DNA of 64,000 bases, taken from assembly GCA_003635255.1 (NCBI GenBank), contig PYJC01000065.1, positions 1 to 64,000 on the forward strand, read 5' to 3'. The notes beneath the pieces are model-generated. The model saw only the letters and a program-made list of their open reading frames with translations. It searched no databases and was not told the DNA's origin. The stretch is from Candidatus Poribacteria bacterium. Its GTDB lineage: Bacteria; Poribacteria; WGA-4E; WGA-3G. The position numbers and the translations under genes are program-made. Positions 10,269-20,343 of this stretch are shown here, one piece after another. Each line of letters starts with the position of its first letter. Position 1 is the stretch's first letter.

Positions 10269-11363
10269 ATGGAAGTTACAATCGAGACAGCAGAAGAGAT
10301 TGAGAATACAGGCGACCCTTGGACAGATGGCGGGCAACTGAGTTACCGTCAACTGATATGGCGGCGGTTCCGCAAGAACCGAATGGGGGTCATTGCGGGT
10401 GCCCTTTTGCTGCTTTTTTATATCCTCGCCATCGGTGCAGACTTCTTCGCGCCCTATCACTACAACGAAATTAACATGCGACTGCGGCACGTCCCCCCGC
10501 AACGCCTCCATTTCTCAGTCGAAAATGGATTCTATGTTCACGGATTAAAATCTGTCCGCAACCCAGAGAGCCTTGAGTTGGAGTTCACCAAAGACTTAGT
10601 GCAGCGACATCCCGTTGAGTTTTTCTTCAAGGATGCGGCGGGTAGGAGACATCTCTTCAGTTCCGCCGGTCCCATGTTCCTATTAGGCACTGATCGGATG
10701 GGACGCGATCTACTTTCACGAATCATGTACGGGGCACGCGTCTCGATGACACTCGGTTTGGTCGGTGTCTTTTTGAGCATCGTGCTCGGCTCTATTCTCG
10801 GCACCATATCTGGATATTGGGGCGGATGGGTAGACAACCTGATCCAACGTATCATTGAGGTCCTTTCAGCATTCCCTGACATCCCACTCTGGATGGCACT
10901 CGGTGCCGCACTTCCGCCGGGTTGGTCGAGCATCCAAATCTACTTTGGCATCACCATTATTTTGTCGATTATCCGTTGGGGTGGTTTGGCACGACAGGTG
11001 CGTGGAAAGGTCTTGGCGTATCGAGAAAGCGATTTCGTTATGGCAGCACGTGCCGCAGGCGCAGGACATTGGCATATCATCACAAAGCACTTGCTACCCG
11101 GATGTTATAGCCATATCATCGTTATCGCAACACTCGCGATTCCCGGTATGATTTTGGGGGAGACAGCACTGAGTTTCTTAGGCTTGGGGATCCGGCCGCC
11201 GATGACGAGTTGGGGTGTGCTATTAGAAGAGGCACAGCGCGTCACCGTTCTGCTCCACTACCCCTGGCTCATTTTCCCAGCCGTGCCGGTACTCGTCGTT
11301 GTCATCGCCTTTAACTTCTTAGGAGATGCCCTCCGCGATGCCGCAGATCCATATTCAGATTAA
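10269..11363 (+). CDS. dppC: peptide ABC transporter permease (DppC/OppC family)
   Basis: FLLGTDRMGRDLLSRIMYGARVSMTLGLVG; BPD_transp motif MAARAAGAGHWHIITKHLLPG. Confidence 0.92.
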   Translation: MEVTIETAEEIENTGDPWTDGGQLSYRQLIWRRFRKNRMGVIAGALLLLFYILAIGADFFAPYHYNEINMRLRHVPPQRLHFSVENGFYVHGLKSVRNPESLELEFTKDLVQRHPVEFFFKDAAGRRHLFSSAGPMFLLGTDRMGRDLLSRIMYGARVSMTLGLVGVFLSIVLGSILGTISGYWGGWVDNLIQRIIEVLSAFPDIPLWMALGAALPPGWSSIQIYFGITIILSIIRWGGLARQVRGKVLAYRESDFVMAARAAGAGHWHIITKHLLPGCYSHIIVIATLAIPGMILGETALSFLGLGIRPPMTSWGVLLEEAQRVTVLLHYPWLIFPAVPVLVVVIAFNFLGDALRDAADPYSD

Positions 11364-11606
11364 TTAATTGCTCATGGACTGCTGCGTCCGTTTGCTTCGC
11401 ATTGTTCCGCAAGCTTCTATAGGCTTGCGCAGAATGCAGGTTTCCTGATAAGTCTCGACTGGTTTACCTACTTGGACCCCGTATGGGATCCATCTGTTTG
11501 AGATAGCCTCAAAACCCGTAGCCCGTAATGTAATGGAGGGCGGATATACGCAAAGGCACTTCATTTATCCAACTAACCTGACCGAACCGCAAGGAAAAAT
11601 TAAAAA

Positions 11607-12434
11607 ATGCCAACAAAAACAGACCTTGGATTTTTTGCAACAGACGTTTCGTTCACAGACAAATCCGCAATCGTAACTGGCTCCAGCCGCGGCATCGGGC
11701 GCGCAATCGCCATTGAATTGGCGCGCCAAGGTGCTGACGTGCTTATCAATTACAACCAAAACCGAGATGCCGCCAAAGCCGTGCAGCAAGAAGTAGAAGC
11801 ACTCGGCAGAAAAGCCGTTATCATTCAAGCCGACATCAGCGACCTTGATTCACACGAGAGACTGCTTGACACCGCACACGATGCCTTCGGGAAAGTGGAC
11901 ATCCTCATCAACAACGCTGGTATCACGCGTATTGCTGATATTCTTGAGGAGACACCCGAACAGTTCGACCTGATTGTCAACACCAACCTCAAGGCGACTC
12001 ACTTCCTTACACAACGCGTCGCAAACTACATGGTCGCAAACGAGGTCCGAGGATGCATCATCTATACACTCTCGATTTCCGATACGGTGGCATCTGACAA
12101 CCGGACAGCCTACTGTATCTCAAAAGCGGGATTGGAGATGAGCATGCGCGCCTTCGCCGGACGTTTAGCACAGTACGGCATTAAAGTCAACGGCATCGCT
12201 GCAGGTGTGATTAATACAGATCTCTCGCGTGTCCGTATTCCAGACTATGAAGAAGCAGCAGAGAAAGGTTACATCTTTATGGTTCGCGCGGGCGCCCCTG
12301 AAGATGTCGCACATGCCACCATTTCTGCGATGAAGCTTTACGATACAGGGGTCGTTATTCCCGCTGCCGGTGGCGTGATGACGCCACTGTTGAATCTCAG
12401 ATCTATGGCGGAGTTAAATATGAATAAATCTTAG
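11607..12434 (+). CDS. short-chain dehydrogenase/reductase (SDR)
   Basis: TGSSRGIGRAIA, NNAG, YCISKAG. Confidence 0.92.
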   Translation: MPTKTDLGFFATDVSFTDKSAIVTGSSRGIGRAIAIELARQGADVLINYNQNRDAAKAVQQEVEALGRKAVIIQADISDLDSHERLLDTAHDAFGKVDILINNAGITRIADILEETPEQFDLIVNTNLKATHFLTQRVANYMVANEVRGCIIYTLSISDTVASDNRTAYCISKAGLEMSMRAFAGRLAQYGIKVNGIAAGVINTDLSRVRIPDYEEAAEKGYIFMVRAGAPEDVAHATISAMKLYDTGVVIPAAGGVMTPLLNLRSMAELNMNKS

Positions 12435-12551
12435 AGGGGTTGTTAGAACGTCCGTTATTCTGTCTTTAAATTCCAGGGATTTTTGTGGTACAATGGTTAG
12501 TAGGAGCGTTGAGAGTATAGAAGCAGAAAAATATTTTTTAAGGAGATAACT

Positions 12552-12917
12552 ATGTCAGAAAATATTAGAATCTCCATGTTTGAAGTTGTGGGCAGCCCTT
12601 TTTGCGTTGCTTCCGATGATGGGGAGAAGGTTCATAAGCACCTTGACGCTGCGCTGAGGGCGAATCAAGCGGTTGTCCTATCGTTTCATAATGTTACGGC
12701 ACTAACAACACCTTTCCTCACCGCCGCGATCGGGGAATTATATGGAACGTTCAGCGAAGAAAAAATTCGGTCTCTATTGAAAGTGGAAGATATAGCACCA
12801 GACGACCTTGCCTTTCTCGAACGCGTCGTTCGCAATGTCAAATTATATTTTAAAGACCCCCAAAGATTCAATCAAATATTTCAAGAGGTCTTAGGGGATG
12901 ACGACGATGAGGTATAA
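12552..12917 (+). CDS. STAS-like DUF4325-type protein
   Basis: STAS-like fold pattern (VVLSFHNVTALTTPFLTAAIGELYG); paired with overlapping PIN gene. Confidence 0.6.
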   Translation: MSENIRISMFEVVGSPFCVASDDGEKVHKHLDAALRANQAVVLSFHNVTALTTPFLTAAIGELYGTFSEEKIRSLLKVEDIAPDDLAFLERVVRNVKLYFKDPQRFNQIFQEVLGDDDDEV

Positions 12918-13440
12918 AACAGGCGAGATCCGTCACTATAACTTCACCGCACAAGACAAACTGTTTTTGGATGCTAATATCTGGTTATATCTATATGGTC
13001 CGCCGAAACCGAGATCTTATTGGAGGCCTATCTACACAAGCGTCTTTAGCCGTATGGTGAGAGCAAAAAGCCGAATTTATATTGATGTGCTTGTTGTTTC
13101 AGAATTTATCAATGCTTATGCCAGAATGCAACAGAAAATTGTTGCCCCGCATATTAACACCTTTAAAAATTTTCGCAGCAGTCCATATTTTAAACCAGTT
13201 GCCGAAGATATTGCCGAAGATGTTGAGTCAGTTCTGAGCCATTGTTCAAAGACAGAAAGCGGCTTCACAGCGTTGCCAATGGATGACCTAATCGCTGATT
13301 ATATCAGTGGTAATTTCGACTTCAACGATCAGGTCATAACTGAGATATGTAAAAACAACGGATTCACCTTAATAACAAACGACAGCGATTTCAAAACTCA
13401 GGATATCCCTATCCTTACTGCGAATTCTAATCTGCTTTAG
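12898..13440 (+). CDS. PIN-domain protein (VapC-like ribonuclease candidate)
   Basis: LFLDANIWLY, VSEFINAY, LITNDSDF acidic motifs; overlaps the upstream STAS-like ORF by 20 bp. Confidence 0.8.
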   Translation: MTTMRYKTGEIRHYNFTAQDKLFLDANIWLYLYGPPKPRSYWRPIYTSVFSRMVRAKSRIYIDVLVVSEFINAYARMQQKIVAPHINTFKNFRSSPYFKPVAEDIAEDVESVLSHCSKTESGFTALPMDDLIADYISGNFDFNDQVITEICKNNGFTLITNDSDFKTQDIPILTANSNLL

Positions 13441-13520
13441 TTGGATACAGAATAACAAAGGACAATCTCAATTGTTCCGCCAACTGTAACGCAATTTCCC
13501 TTAACATCACATCAAACCCA

Positions 13521-14441
13521 TTACATAATCCCAATATCCCGTAATATTGACTTTTTGATTTTGCAGACCATCGTATACGCTGGATCGAAGACGTTACCCA
13601 TGTCATACTCTACAGTTTGCCCTAACAAGATGTGTGCCGCAGATTTCTCCAAACCGAGTTCACCCAACCACCGAAGAAGTTCGGTCGTTGCGTGTTGCAC
13701 TGCCTGATCTAACGGACGTGCGTTGCCCGCTGTTAGGATATAATCACTATTTTCGGCACGGGGCCAGTTGATGCTCTTGCCTTTCAGCACTTCAACCGTA
13801 AATTGCACATCGAAAGAGATTTCGATACCGGTCCCAACAATCTCACCGTCGCCTTGCACAGCGTGTCCATCACCGAGATAAAACAGCGCACCGGGAACAA
13901 AGACAGGAAAGTAGACGGTGACACCCTCTTTAAAACCGCGATAGTCCATATTACCGCCATGTGTAGAAGAAGTCGCTGTCGAGATTGCCTGTCCGCGCGG
14001 TGGTGCAACACCGAAACACCCGACCATCGGCTCAAGTGGCAACGTGAGTTTACCCAACTGCGTCTCTGGTGTCACCAACGTCGCCGTCCACTGCTCCACA
14101 TCCACATGCCACTCTGCGAGACCACCTTCCGGCATCTCAGACGCTACATAGTGCGGATCCAGCACGTTCGGCGCAACGACCATAGCTGTCCGCCCAATAG
14201 AACGATTCGGAAGGATCCGGTCAAAATGAACGGATAGCGTATCCCCTGGTTCCGCCGATTCAATATAAAAAGGACCCGTCTGTGGGTTGCCTCTTTCGGT
14301 TACTTGCGTATCGTTGGCATCGTAGCCTGCATTATCCACAGTGGTTGTAAAAACGGTATCGCCGCTCTCAATGTGTAGCACCGGTTCATGCGTGCCAATT
14401 GCTGTGTAATAGACCGTCGGTTCAAAGTGATGTGTCGCCAT
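13521..14441 (-). CDS. acetamidase/formamidase family protein
   Basis: GNPQTGPFYIESAEPGDTLSVHFDRI, CFGVAPPRGQAISTATSSTHGGNMDYRGF. Confidence 0.9.
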   Translation of the reverse strand: MATHHFEPTVYYTAIGTHEPVLHIESGDTVFTTTVDNAGYDANDTQVTERGNPQTGPFYIESAEPGDTLSVHFDRILPNRSIGRTAMVVAPNVLDPHYVASEMPEGGLAEWHVDVEQWTATLVTPETQLGKLTLPLEPMVGCFGVAPPRGQAISTATSSTHGGNMDYRGFKEGVTVYFPVFVPGALFYLGDGHAVQGDGEIVGTGIEISFDVQFTVEVLKGKSINWPRAENSDYILTAGNARPLDQAVQHATTELLRWLGELGLEKSAAHILLGQTVEYDMGNVFDPAYTMVCKIKKSILRDIGIM

Positions 14442-14624
14442 TTCTGAAGTTCCTCTCTTGCTTTTTAAGGTGACTGGGGCAGTTTTGTGAACAATATATC
14501 ACGTTTGGAAGGTCGCGTCAAGATATAGGCATTTGGTTTTAGGATCCAAAAAACATTTGACATGCCTAAACCGCTGTGTTAAACTCTTAAAAAATTTAAA
14601 AAATCCAAACGAAAAGGGTCCATC

Positions 14625-16052
14625 ATGAAACAAATCTTTGAACGCACAAATAGTGTGGTTTTGGCAGTTTTTGCCATTTTTATCTTTCTCGCGAACGCCA
14701 ATGCCCAACACGACTGGACAGAACAGGTTGCCGCCTATAAACCGATGGTGGTGAATGTCGAAACCTCCTCAGAGGTTGTCTTTGAAACGGAAGTGAAAGG
14801 CACAAATTTTGCCACCGGTTTTGTTGTTGATGCAGAACGTGGTATTATCGCTACAAACCGCCATGTCACCGGCAGCAGCCCCTCCTACGTCAAAATCAAC
14901 TTTCATGACGGTAGTTTTACGGAAGCACGGATTCTTTACTACGATCCAACACACGATTTCGGGTTTTACCAGATTGATCCTGCTGAAGTCGATTTTGAAC
15001 TCCAAGCCGTTGAACTCGGCGAATGGGAGGCACTCGCGCTTGGGGATGAACTCCTGCTCATCGGGAATAACGAGAAAGAGGAATATACGATCAAATTTGG
15101 AAGGATTACGAACCTGAATGTTAACAAGGGGGATCGGCATTCGAGTTACATCCACACCACGTTTGACCGGACAGGCGGCTCCAGCGGAAGTCCCGTCTGG
15201 AATACCGCAGGACAAGTGATCGCGATTCACGCACGCGGCACAGATACTTCCAGTTTTGAACTGCCAATTGATTATCTCTACGATGCACTTGAATTGATTC
15301 GGAACAGTGTCCCCATCCAACGCGGAGAGATCGGTGTGGACCTCGAACTCGTCTCTATCGGTGAAGCCATCAAACACTTCAACTTCCCCGCTGAGTTGCG
15401 AAAAGAGATCGGTCCTTCGAAAGCCGGGACACCAAAGGTCATCCAAATCGAATCCATTGTACCCAGAACTACCGGTGAAGCCGACCTTCGCGCATCCGAT
15501 ATTATCTATCGCATCAATAACGAGATCATCAAAGATGACCTCTATACCTTCGATGCTGTCCTGAATCAGAACGTTGGGAAAAGCGTCAATTTGGACATCT
15601 ATCGGAACGGAGAAAATCTAAGTATTGATATCCCTGTGGAAGACTTGGAGGCAAAGAAGGTGACTCGCTTCGTCAGATTTGGTGGGGCAATTTTACACGA
15701 TATTACACCACAACTCCGCCGTATCCTCTTCCTTGAAGCCGACGGGGTCTATTTACCCCACGCAGAGAGGGGGAGTAGTTTCTCGCGGGTCGGGGTCCAA
15801 GAACGGAACGGCAACTCTAAAATTGTAATCCTCGATATAAACGGAAAACAGATCCGCAATCTCGATGATTTCATTGAGGCGTGCAAATCAATTACAGATG
15901 GGCAGCACACCTACGTTGTTGTCCGAGATTTCAATCTGTTCGACAGTTCACCAACACCGAAGAGTTTAACGGTCAACCTCAAATTTGGTCCACTACAACA
16001 GTTTGAATGGAATCAAGCGGAATTGGACTGGAAAGAGGTAGGTGGTGAATAG
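14625..16052 (+). CDS. secreted trypsin-like serine protease with PDZ domains (HtrA/DegP-like)
   Basis: Signal peptide; TNRHVT (His), RTGGSSGSPVW (Ser); downstream PDZ-like segments. Confidence 0.85.
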   Translation: MKQIFERTNSVVLAVFAIFIFLANANAQHDWTEQVAAYKPMVVNVETSSEVVFETEVKGTNFATGFVVDAERGIIATNRHVTGSSPSYVKINFHDGSFTEARILYYDPTHDFGFYQIDPAEVDFELQAVELGEWEALALGDELLLIGNNEKEEYTIKFGRITNLNVNKGDRHSSYIHTTFDRTGGSSGSPVWNTAGQVIAIHARGTDTSSFELPIDYLYDALELIRNSVPIQRGEIGVDLELVSIGEAIKHFNFPAELRKEIGPSKAGTPKVIQIESIVPRTTGEADLRASDIIYRINNEIIKDDLYTFDAVLNQNVGKSVNLDIYRNGENLSIDIPVEDLEAKKVTRFVRFGGAILHDITPQLRRILFLEADGVYLPHAERGSSFSRVGVQERNGNSKIVILDINGKQIRNLDDFIEACKSITDGQHTYVVVRDFNLFDSSPTPKSLTVNLKFGPLQQFEWNQAELDWKEVGGE

Positions 16053-16102
16053 CAGTCAGCAATCATCAGTCGGTTATTAGTTAACAGAGACGTTTGTTAA
16101 AT

Positions 16103-16190
16103 AGGACTTACGCAGCCCCCTTGCAGGCGGGGTTTAAAACCCCGCCTGCAGTGTGGAATACGTAACTATCATAGAAAATGCGTAAGTCCT
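16103..16190. mobile_element. 88-bp MITE-like element with 12-bp TIRs, 7-bp flanking direct repeats and internal palindrome
   Basis: AGGACTTACGCA (16103-16114) / TGCGTAAGTCCT (16179-16190); GTTAAAT at 16096-16102 and 16191-16197; internal GCAGGCGGGGTTT-A-AAACCCCGCCTGC (16123-16149). Confidence 0.8.
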
Positions 16191-16245
16191 GTTAAATCCA
16201 AATCTCTTTTAACTGATAACTGATAACCGATAACTGACGACTATT

Positions 16246-17052
16246 CTACTGAAAACTGAGGGCTAACGCAATGAAGTCGGATGCGGAAGGTTTCTCAAAA
16301 ATGTGGGCGTAGTTGATCTGTATGCTTTTCCAAGCAAACCCTATCCCGGCTGTAAATGCCCCGTTTGAAAAGCCGAATCGGATAGGGGCAATAGGGAAGC
16401 GATCCCACTCAGCACCGATGTACAACTCTGGGATTTTACCTTCGGTAGAGAGGGCGACATCCGCTGAAAATTGATACCCAGCGTAGCGATAGGCAGCACC
16501 GAGCGTGAGCCATTGAAGACCGTAACCGTCAAGATTCTGCGCGAGGCACCCGAATTTGAGATTCGGACGCGGTTTAAAAAGCAAACCGATGTCGTAGTTG
16601 GTCTGATACCCGAAAAATTGATAGACATCCGAGGGGTGTCTTCGCTTAAACTTAAGACTTAATCCCGCTGCGAGATACGGACCGAATTGGCGGGCGATGC
16701 CGTAGTAGTTGAAATCGGGAACACCACTGTCAACACCGATAGCGATTTTGTTGCCCCAGAAGAGGCTGTAACCGCGGTAACTATAGCCGACACCTTTCGG
16801 GTCGAACCGATAATCGTCTCGGTTGTAGAACTTATTGACACCGAAAAGCTTCACACCTTGCCACTGGATGAGTCCGGCAGGATTCCAGAAACCGGCAGCA
16901 GCATCATCAGCGACAGCGGTGAAGGCATTGCCTATCCCTAACGCACGCGCACCGACATAGAGCGGTCGCGCCGATTCAAATGGGAATTCTGTCTGCGCGT
17001 ATACGGGTGTTATCAGCCACAGAAGACATAGGACAATGTAGGTAATTTTCAT
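16246..17052 (-). CDS. outer-membrane beta-barrel-like protein (PorV/PorQ-like)
   Basis: Signal peptide MKITYIVLCLLWLITPVYA; ARALGIGNAFTAVADDAAAGFWNPAGL motif. Confidence 0.7.
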   Translation of the reverse strand: MKITYIVLCLLWLITPVYAQTEFPFESARPLYVGARALGIGNAFTAVADDAAAGFWNPAGLIQWQGVKLFGVNKFYNRDDYRFDPKGVGYSYRGYSLFWGNKIAIGVDSGVPDFNYYGIARQFGPYLAAGLSLKFKRRHPSDVYQFFGYQTNYDIGLLFKPRPNLKFGCLAQNLDGYGLQWLTLGAAYRYAGYQFSADVALSTEGKIPELYIGAEWDRFPIAPIRFGFSNGAFTAGIGFAWKSIQINYAHIFEKPSASDFIALALSFQ

Positions 17053-17160
17053 TACGGGTAATTTAGCATGAAATACCCAATATAGCAAGGGAATGGTTGT
17101 CAGTAATCAGTTTGCCTCACAATGAGAGAAAATCGTACTGATAACTGACAACTAATAAAC

Positions 17161-17862
17161 ATGCAAAACACGCCATCTGGCACGCTTTACCTCGTTAGTA
17201 CACCGATCGGGAATTTAGAGGACATCACCCTGCGCGCACTCCGTACCCTTAAAGCAGTAGACCTCATCGCCGCTGAAGATACACGTCAGACACGCCGCCT
17301 GCTAACGCACTACAATATTCAGACACCCCTAACAAGCTACTTTGAAGGAAACCAGCAAGTGAAGACGGACAAACTCATTGAACGCATGAAAACAGGTGAA
17401 ACAATTGCGCTCGTTTCAGATGCTGGCACGCCTATTATTTCAGACCCGGGGTATCCACTGCTGCGTGGATGCATCGACGCGGAGATCCCTATCGTTCCAA
17501 TTCCCGGAGCATCAGCAGTTATCACAGCGGCATCTGTCTCAGGATTACCCCTGCATAATTTTATTTTTGAAGGGTTCCTCTCTCCAAAATCCGGAAAAAG
17601 AAAGCGTCAATTAAGTGTACTCACTGACGAAGAGAGAACGTTAATCTTTTTTGAATCCCCGCACAGGCTCAACCGTTTCCTTGAAAATGTCCTTGAAGTG
17701 ATGGGTGAACGCGACATCGTCGTTACGCGTGAGTTGACAAAAAAATTTGAAGAGATATTCCGGGGGAATGTCACTGAAGCACTGGAGAGATTCCAGAATG
17801 CTGAGCCACGCGGGGAATTTACGATCCTTATTGCTGGAAGAAGGAGAAAAGATGACAGTTGA
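17161..17862 (+). CDS. rsmI: 16S rRNA (cytidine1402-2'-O)-methyltransferase
   Basis: GTLYLVSTPIGNLEDITLRALRTLKAVDLIAAEDTRQTRRLL...ALVSDAGTPIISDPGYPLLR. Confidence 0.95.
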   Translation: MQNTPSGTLYLVSTPIGNLEDITLRALRTLKAVDLIAAEDTRQTRRLLTHYNIQTPLTSYFEGNQQVKTDKLIERMKTGETIALVSDAGTPIISDPGYPLLRGCIDAEIPIVPIPGASAVITAASVSGLPLHNFIFEGFLSPKSGKRKRQLSVLTDEERTLIFFESPHRLNRFLENVLEVMGERDIVVTRELTKKFEEIFRGNVTEALERFQNAEPRGEFTILIAGRRRKDDS

Positions 17863-18784
17863 TGGAATCAGGCAAATCGCCGTTATTGGCGCAGGGCTGA
17901 TGGGACACGGCATCGCACAAGAGTTCGCATGCACAGGCTACCGCGTCCTTATGCACGATGTTACCGACGAACACCTTGAAACCGCACGTATCCAGATTGA
18001 GAAAAACCTCAATATACTCGCCGAAAACACCGTTATTGAACAAAAGAGTATTGCGCCAACGCTGCAGCGCATTCAAACCGCTACTGAACTATCGGCAGTC
18101 GCCGAGAACGCTGATTTTGTCGTCGAAGCCGTCACCGAGAATTTGGCATTAAAACAACAGATATTTGAGGAATTAGATGCGATCTGTCCACCGCACACAA
18201 TTTTAGCAAGCAATACAACCGCATTGATGCCAAGCCAGATCGGTGTAAATGCGAAACGCAAGGATCAGATACTCAACACCCACTATTTTAATCCGCCTTA
18301 CCTGATTCCGTTGGTCGAACTCATTCGCAGCCCTGATACCTCCGATGAAACGGTCGCTGTGACTTTTGACCTCTTAACGGCAATCGGAAAAACGCCTGCG
18401 ATTATTGAAAAAGAGGCACTCGGTTTCGTCGGACCGAGATTACAAGCCGCCCTTATTCGGGAGGCATTCGCAATCGTAGAACAGGGCATTGCCAGTGCTG
18501 AAACCGTTGATCTCGTCGTGCGGAACAGTTTCGGACGCAGACTCAGCGTCGCCGGTCCCTTTGAGGTCTTTGAACTCGCAGGGTGGGACCTCGTGCTTGC
18601 CGCCTTTGAAGAACTCTATAAAGACCTTAACAGTTCCGAGGACATCAATCCACTCCTCCGACAAATGGTTGAAGCTGGCAAACTCGGTGTGAAATCTCAG
18701 GAAGGCTTCTACAGTTGGACAGATGACAAGATACAGGCACTTCGAGACCGGATGAATCGCGCATTGATACGGCAAGCAAAGTAG
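17852..18784 (+). CDS. 3-hydroxyacyl-CoA dehydrogenase family protein
   Basis: IAVIGAGLMGHGIAQEFACTGYRV; HYFNPPYLIPLVE; start ATG 17852 overlapping the end of rsmI. Confidence 0.9.
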   Translation: MTVDGIRQIAVIGAGLMGHGIAQEFACTGYRVLMHDVTDEHLETARIQIEKNLNILAENTVIEQKSIAPTLQRIQTATELSAVAENADFVVEAVTENLALKQQIFEELDAICPPHTILASNTTALMPSQIGVNAKRKDQILNTHYFNPPYLIPLVELIRSPDTSDETVAVTFDLLTAIGKTPAIIEKEALGFVGPRLQAALIREAFAIVEQGIASAETVDLVVRNSFGRRLSVAGPFEVFELAGWDLVLAAFEELYKDLNSSEDINPLLRQMVEAGKLGVKSQEGFYSWTDDKIQALRDRMNRALIRQAK

Positions 18785-18812
18785 TAGGCAGACTCCGTTC
18801 TGCCGTCCACAC

Positions 18813-19517
18813 ATGCAAAGTAAGATATTAGACAAACTCCGCTCGGTTTCCGTCCACAAAAAGCGTTTTTTTCTCTTTTTGCCTGTAGTTCTGGTTGGGC
18901 TGATTGTTCTCGGAGTCTATCATAGACAGATTTGGGAATATCTCCTTGAACTCACTGCTGCTTTTCAGAGTATTGAAACGGCACGTGCGTACATCGCCGG
19001 TTATGGCGCGCTCGCACCTGTTATATCAGCGATTCTCATGATCTTTCAGAGCGTAATCGCACCGCTGCCGGCGTTCCTGATTACCTTTGCAAATGGATTA
19101 CTATTTGGCGTTTGGTGGGGCGCGGCATTATCCTGGAGCAGCGCGATGCTCGGGGCTGCACTTTGTTTTTTTATCGCCCGTCTCCTCGGCCGACCGGTCA
19201 TCGTTAGGTTGTTAAATGAATCCGCTGTCAACACGTCTGACCGGTTTTTTCAACGATACGGCAAACATGCAGTGCTCATCGCCCGTTTAATTCCTGTTAT
19301 CTCTTTTGATGCTATCAGTTATGGGGCGGGCCTCACCGACATGCGGTTTTTAGGATTTGCTATCGCCACCGGAATCGGGCAACTGCCAGCGACGCTACTG
19401 TATTCCTACCTCGGTGATCGCGTGACACGGAGTATCAAAGCACTGTTTTGGGGATTCGGACTCGTTATATCGGTTTCGATTATAATCGGACTTGTAAAAC
19501 AGCGAGAAAAGGCATAG
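18813..19517 (+). CDS. TVP38/TMEM64 (DedA/SNARE-associated-like) membrane protein
   Basis: LPAFLITFANGLLFGVWWGAALSWSSAMLGAALCFFIARLLGR. Confidence 0.88.
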   Translation: MQSKILDKLRSVSVHKKRFFLFLPVVLVGLIVLGVYHRQIWEYLLELTAAFQSIETARAYIAGYGALAPVISAILMIFQSVIAPLPAFLITFANGLLFGVWWGAALSWSSAMLGAALCFFIARLLGRPVIVRLLNESAVNTSDRFFQRYGKHAVLIARLIPVISFDAISYGAGLTDMRFLGFAIATGIGQLPATLLYSYLGDRVTRSIKALFWGFGLVISVSIIIGLVKQREKA

Positions 19518-19550
19518 GCACAGTCCGCGTGCCATACACAAAAAACTATT

Positions 19551-20330
19551 ATGACTATGAAACTATACCTCATTGCTTCCCTCAGTTTTGCGATGATCGC
19601 ATTTGCTTGTCGATCAACAGAACCACAAAGCTTCAAACAGAAACAGCAGAGATACCCTCGCGTCCGGGCGGCCTTTGCGGAAAAAGACAGCCAACTCCGC
19701 AGCCTGTTCGCAGATCACGGTATCCCCTATCCACCACAGAAACTCTTTATCCAAGTTTTCAAACAGGAGAAAATCTTGGAAGTCTGGGCGTTTTCAACAT
19801 CTGATGCCGTTTTCAAGCTTGTGAAACGCTACGCTATCTGCCGCACATCAGGAAATTTGGGACCCAAAAGACGCGAAGGCGACTTGCAAATTCCAGAAGG
19901 TTTTTATCACATTGATAGATTTAACCCGAAAAGCAACTTTTATCTATCGCTTGGCATTAATTATCCGAACCAAGCGGATAAGATTTTGGGCAAAAAAGGT
20001 GAACTCGGGGGTGATATATTTATACACGGCGGATGTGTCACGATCGGCTGTGTTCCAATCACTGATGAATGTATTAAGGAAGTCTATTGGTTGGCGGTGC
20101 AGGCGAAATCAAACGGACACTCAAAAATCCCTGTGCATATTTTTCCAACAAAATTGGACGATCGTACAATGACGCGCTTAAAAAATACTTTTCCAAATAA
20201 CGACACCCTGATAAACTTTTGGAAAAATCTGAAAATCGGATATAATTGGTTTGAACAGTCCCAGAAATTGCCAATGATCTCAATAAATCGGGACGGCACA
20301 TATCAGTTCTCGGATTCTTCAGAAGAATAA
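19551..20330 (+). CDS. L,D-transpeptidase family lipoprotein (YkuD/YafK-like)
   Basis: Lipobox IAFAC; DIFIHGGCVTIGCVPITDE catalytic HGG..S/T.GC.. motif. Confidence 0.85.
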   Translation: MTMKLYLIASLSFAMIAFACRSTEPQSFKQKQQRYPRVRAAFAEKDSQLRSLFADHGIPYPPQKLFIQVFKQEKILEVWAFSTSDAVFKLVKRYAICRTSGNLGPKRREGDLQIPEGFYHIDRFNPKSNFYLSLGINYPNQADKILGKKGELGGDIFIHGGCVTIGCVPITDECIKEVYWLAVQAKSNGHSKIPVHIFPTKLDDRTMTRLKNTFPNNDTLINFWKNLKIGYNWFEQSQKLPMISINRDGTYQFSDSSEE

Positions 20331-20343
20331 GAGGAGATTCAAA

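Noticed and set aside
14769-15446. 225-aa minus-strand ORF
   Set aside because: Antisense to the HtrA-like protease with intact catalytic motifs
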